A stretch of DNA of 10,250 nucleotides from Gonapodya sp. JEL0774 (lineage: Eukaryota > Monoblepharomycota > Monoblepharidomycetes > Monoblepharidales > Gonapodyaceae), in NCBI GenBank assembly GCA_027604505.1, contig JADIIX010000384.1:1-10250 (forward strand). Reading direction: 5' to 3'. Position numbers and translations under genes: made by a program. Each line of letters starts with the position of its first letter. Positions within the stretch are counted from its first letter, which is position 1. Below are positions 9,550 to 10,250 of the stretch, piece after piece. The notes beneath the pieces were generated by a model, which had not been told where the DNA came from, made no database searches, and saw nothing but the letters and a program-made list of their open reading frames with translations.

Positions 9550-9840
9550 TTGATGGTGTCGGGTTTACTGCCAAGAGTGAGGTTAATAAGTGATCGAGCC
9601 CGGCGAAAGGCAATAAACGGCAAATCTCCCGAACACACTCAAAACAGAGGAGAGAAACAACAGGTACAACGAACATGTGTTGGGACTTGAAATAATTACT
9701 GTAAGATACTGGCTTTCTTGTTCTCGCCATTAAAAGAGAAATCGCTGATTAGGATTCAAACATTCCAGAACATGAGAAACTACCAGAAGTCACGGGATTG
9801 ATCATAAAACGTTTATCAAACTATATCTAGCGCTGTGTTT
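9550..9840. other. SWEET upstream region
   Basis: About 290 bp lie between the SWEET start codon and the right repeat arm. I see no coding frame and no clear promoter box. The last 40 bases (9801-9840) show weak similarity to the inner flank of the left arm (412-454). The SWEET promoter must be here, in the arm, or in both. Confidence 0.5.
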
Positions 9841-10250
9841 AACGTGTTTTGTCAGTTTCTTGCATGTCATACGTTCAATATACCACAAATGCGACACGAA
9901 GTGCTCGGTGCTCCAAGTCCCGTGTTCTTCGCATTTTCGAATCGTATGGCTAGCGAGTCCGTCTGGACCGATGCGCGCTCTGCTGCGACCACGCGTGGTC
10001 CCCGTATTCTTTAGAGGCGTCGTGGCCCGCCTGTCCAGACTCCCGCGACCCGCTGTCTCCCGCCGATCCGCGCCTTTGCTTTCTGGAATTCTAGAATGCC
10101 CGAAAACCGCGCGGTTCTCGCGTTGGAATCGAGGCTTTCGCTTGAGTCGAAACGGTTTCTTCTGCCGCTAAAGACACGCTGCATCTGCCTCGTTGTGTCC
10201 GTCCTGTGTCACCTCTCTGTCGTCTGCGTTCCGTTGTTGGTCCTTCCGGC
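9841..10250 (-). repeat. Right arm of a ~410-bp inverted repeat
   Basis: This is the inverted partner of 1-411. It differs by about 21 substitutions and by a one-base deletion near 9918, where the left arm has an extra base around 330-333. The palindromes of the left arm are kept at 9987-10000, 10088-10097 and 10105-10116. The palindrome at 235-244 of the left arm is broken here. The inner end lies about 290 bp upstream of the SWEET start codon, so the arm could form part of that gene's upstream region. Its outer end coincides with the window edge and may continue beyond it. Confidence 0.95.

Noticed and set aside
1-10250. Linear plasmid or virus-like replicon with terminal inverted repeats
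   Set aside because: The contents are spliced nuclear housekeeping-type genes. No polymerase, terminal-protein or capsid gene is visible.

Overview
The window looks like nuclear DNA of a fungus, most likely an early-diverging (chytrid-like) lineage. It holds three intron-rich genes. Their introns are short (about 60-170 nt) and GT-AG, often with CTRAC/CTAAT branch-like motifs. One gene is a Dbf2/Sid2-type kinase, a fungal class of NDR kinase. Another is a SWEET sugar transporter, a family missing from yeasts and most Dikarya but found in some early-diverging fungi. The taxonomic placement is inference. I assembled all gene models by hand from frame, splice-site and family-motif agreement.

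Layout: (1) 1-411 is the left arm of a long GC-rich inverted repeat. (2) 412-1750 has no convincing gene. (3) 1751-3087 (+) is a seven-exon secreted alpha-carbonic anhydrase of 279 aa. (4) 3088-4214 is mostly non-coding, but contains a short two-exon open stretch (3447-3898, +) that reads like protein and that I cannot name. (5) 4215-8038 (+) is an eight-exon Dbf2-like kinase of 1049 aa with a 566-residue disordered N-terminus. (6) 8039-8406 is a convergent intergenic spacer with a small tandem repeat. (7) 9549-8407 (-) is a six-exon SWEET transporter of 251 aa. (8) 9550-9840 is the SWEET upstream region. (9) 9841-10250 is the right arm, the reverse complement of the left arm.

The most unusual structure is the inverted repeat. 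Two arms of about 410 bp, roughly 95% identical by eye, sit at the two window edges and enclose 9.4 kb of complete host-type genes. No transposase, integrase or polymerase gene is visible. The arms contain conserved perfect palindromes. They may be the ends of a large cargo-carrying element, or two inverted copies of a dispersed repeat. The sequence outside the window would decide this.

The three genes do not form an obvious pathway: extracellular CO2/bicarbonate conversion, cell-cycle/septation signalling and sugar transport. Nothing in the sequence indicates that they are co-regulated, apart from their shared position between the arms.
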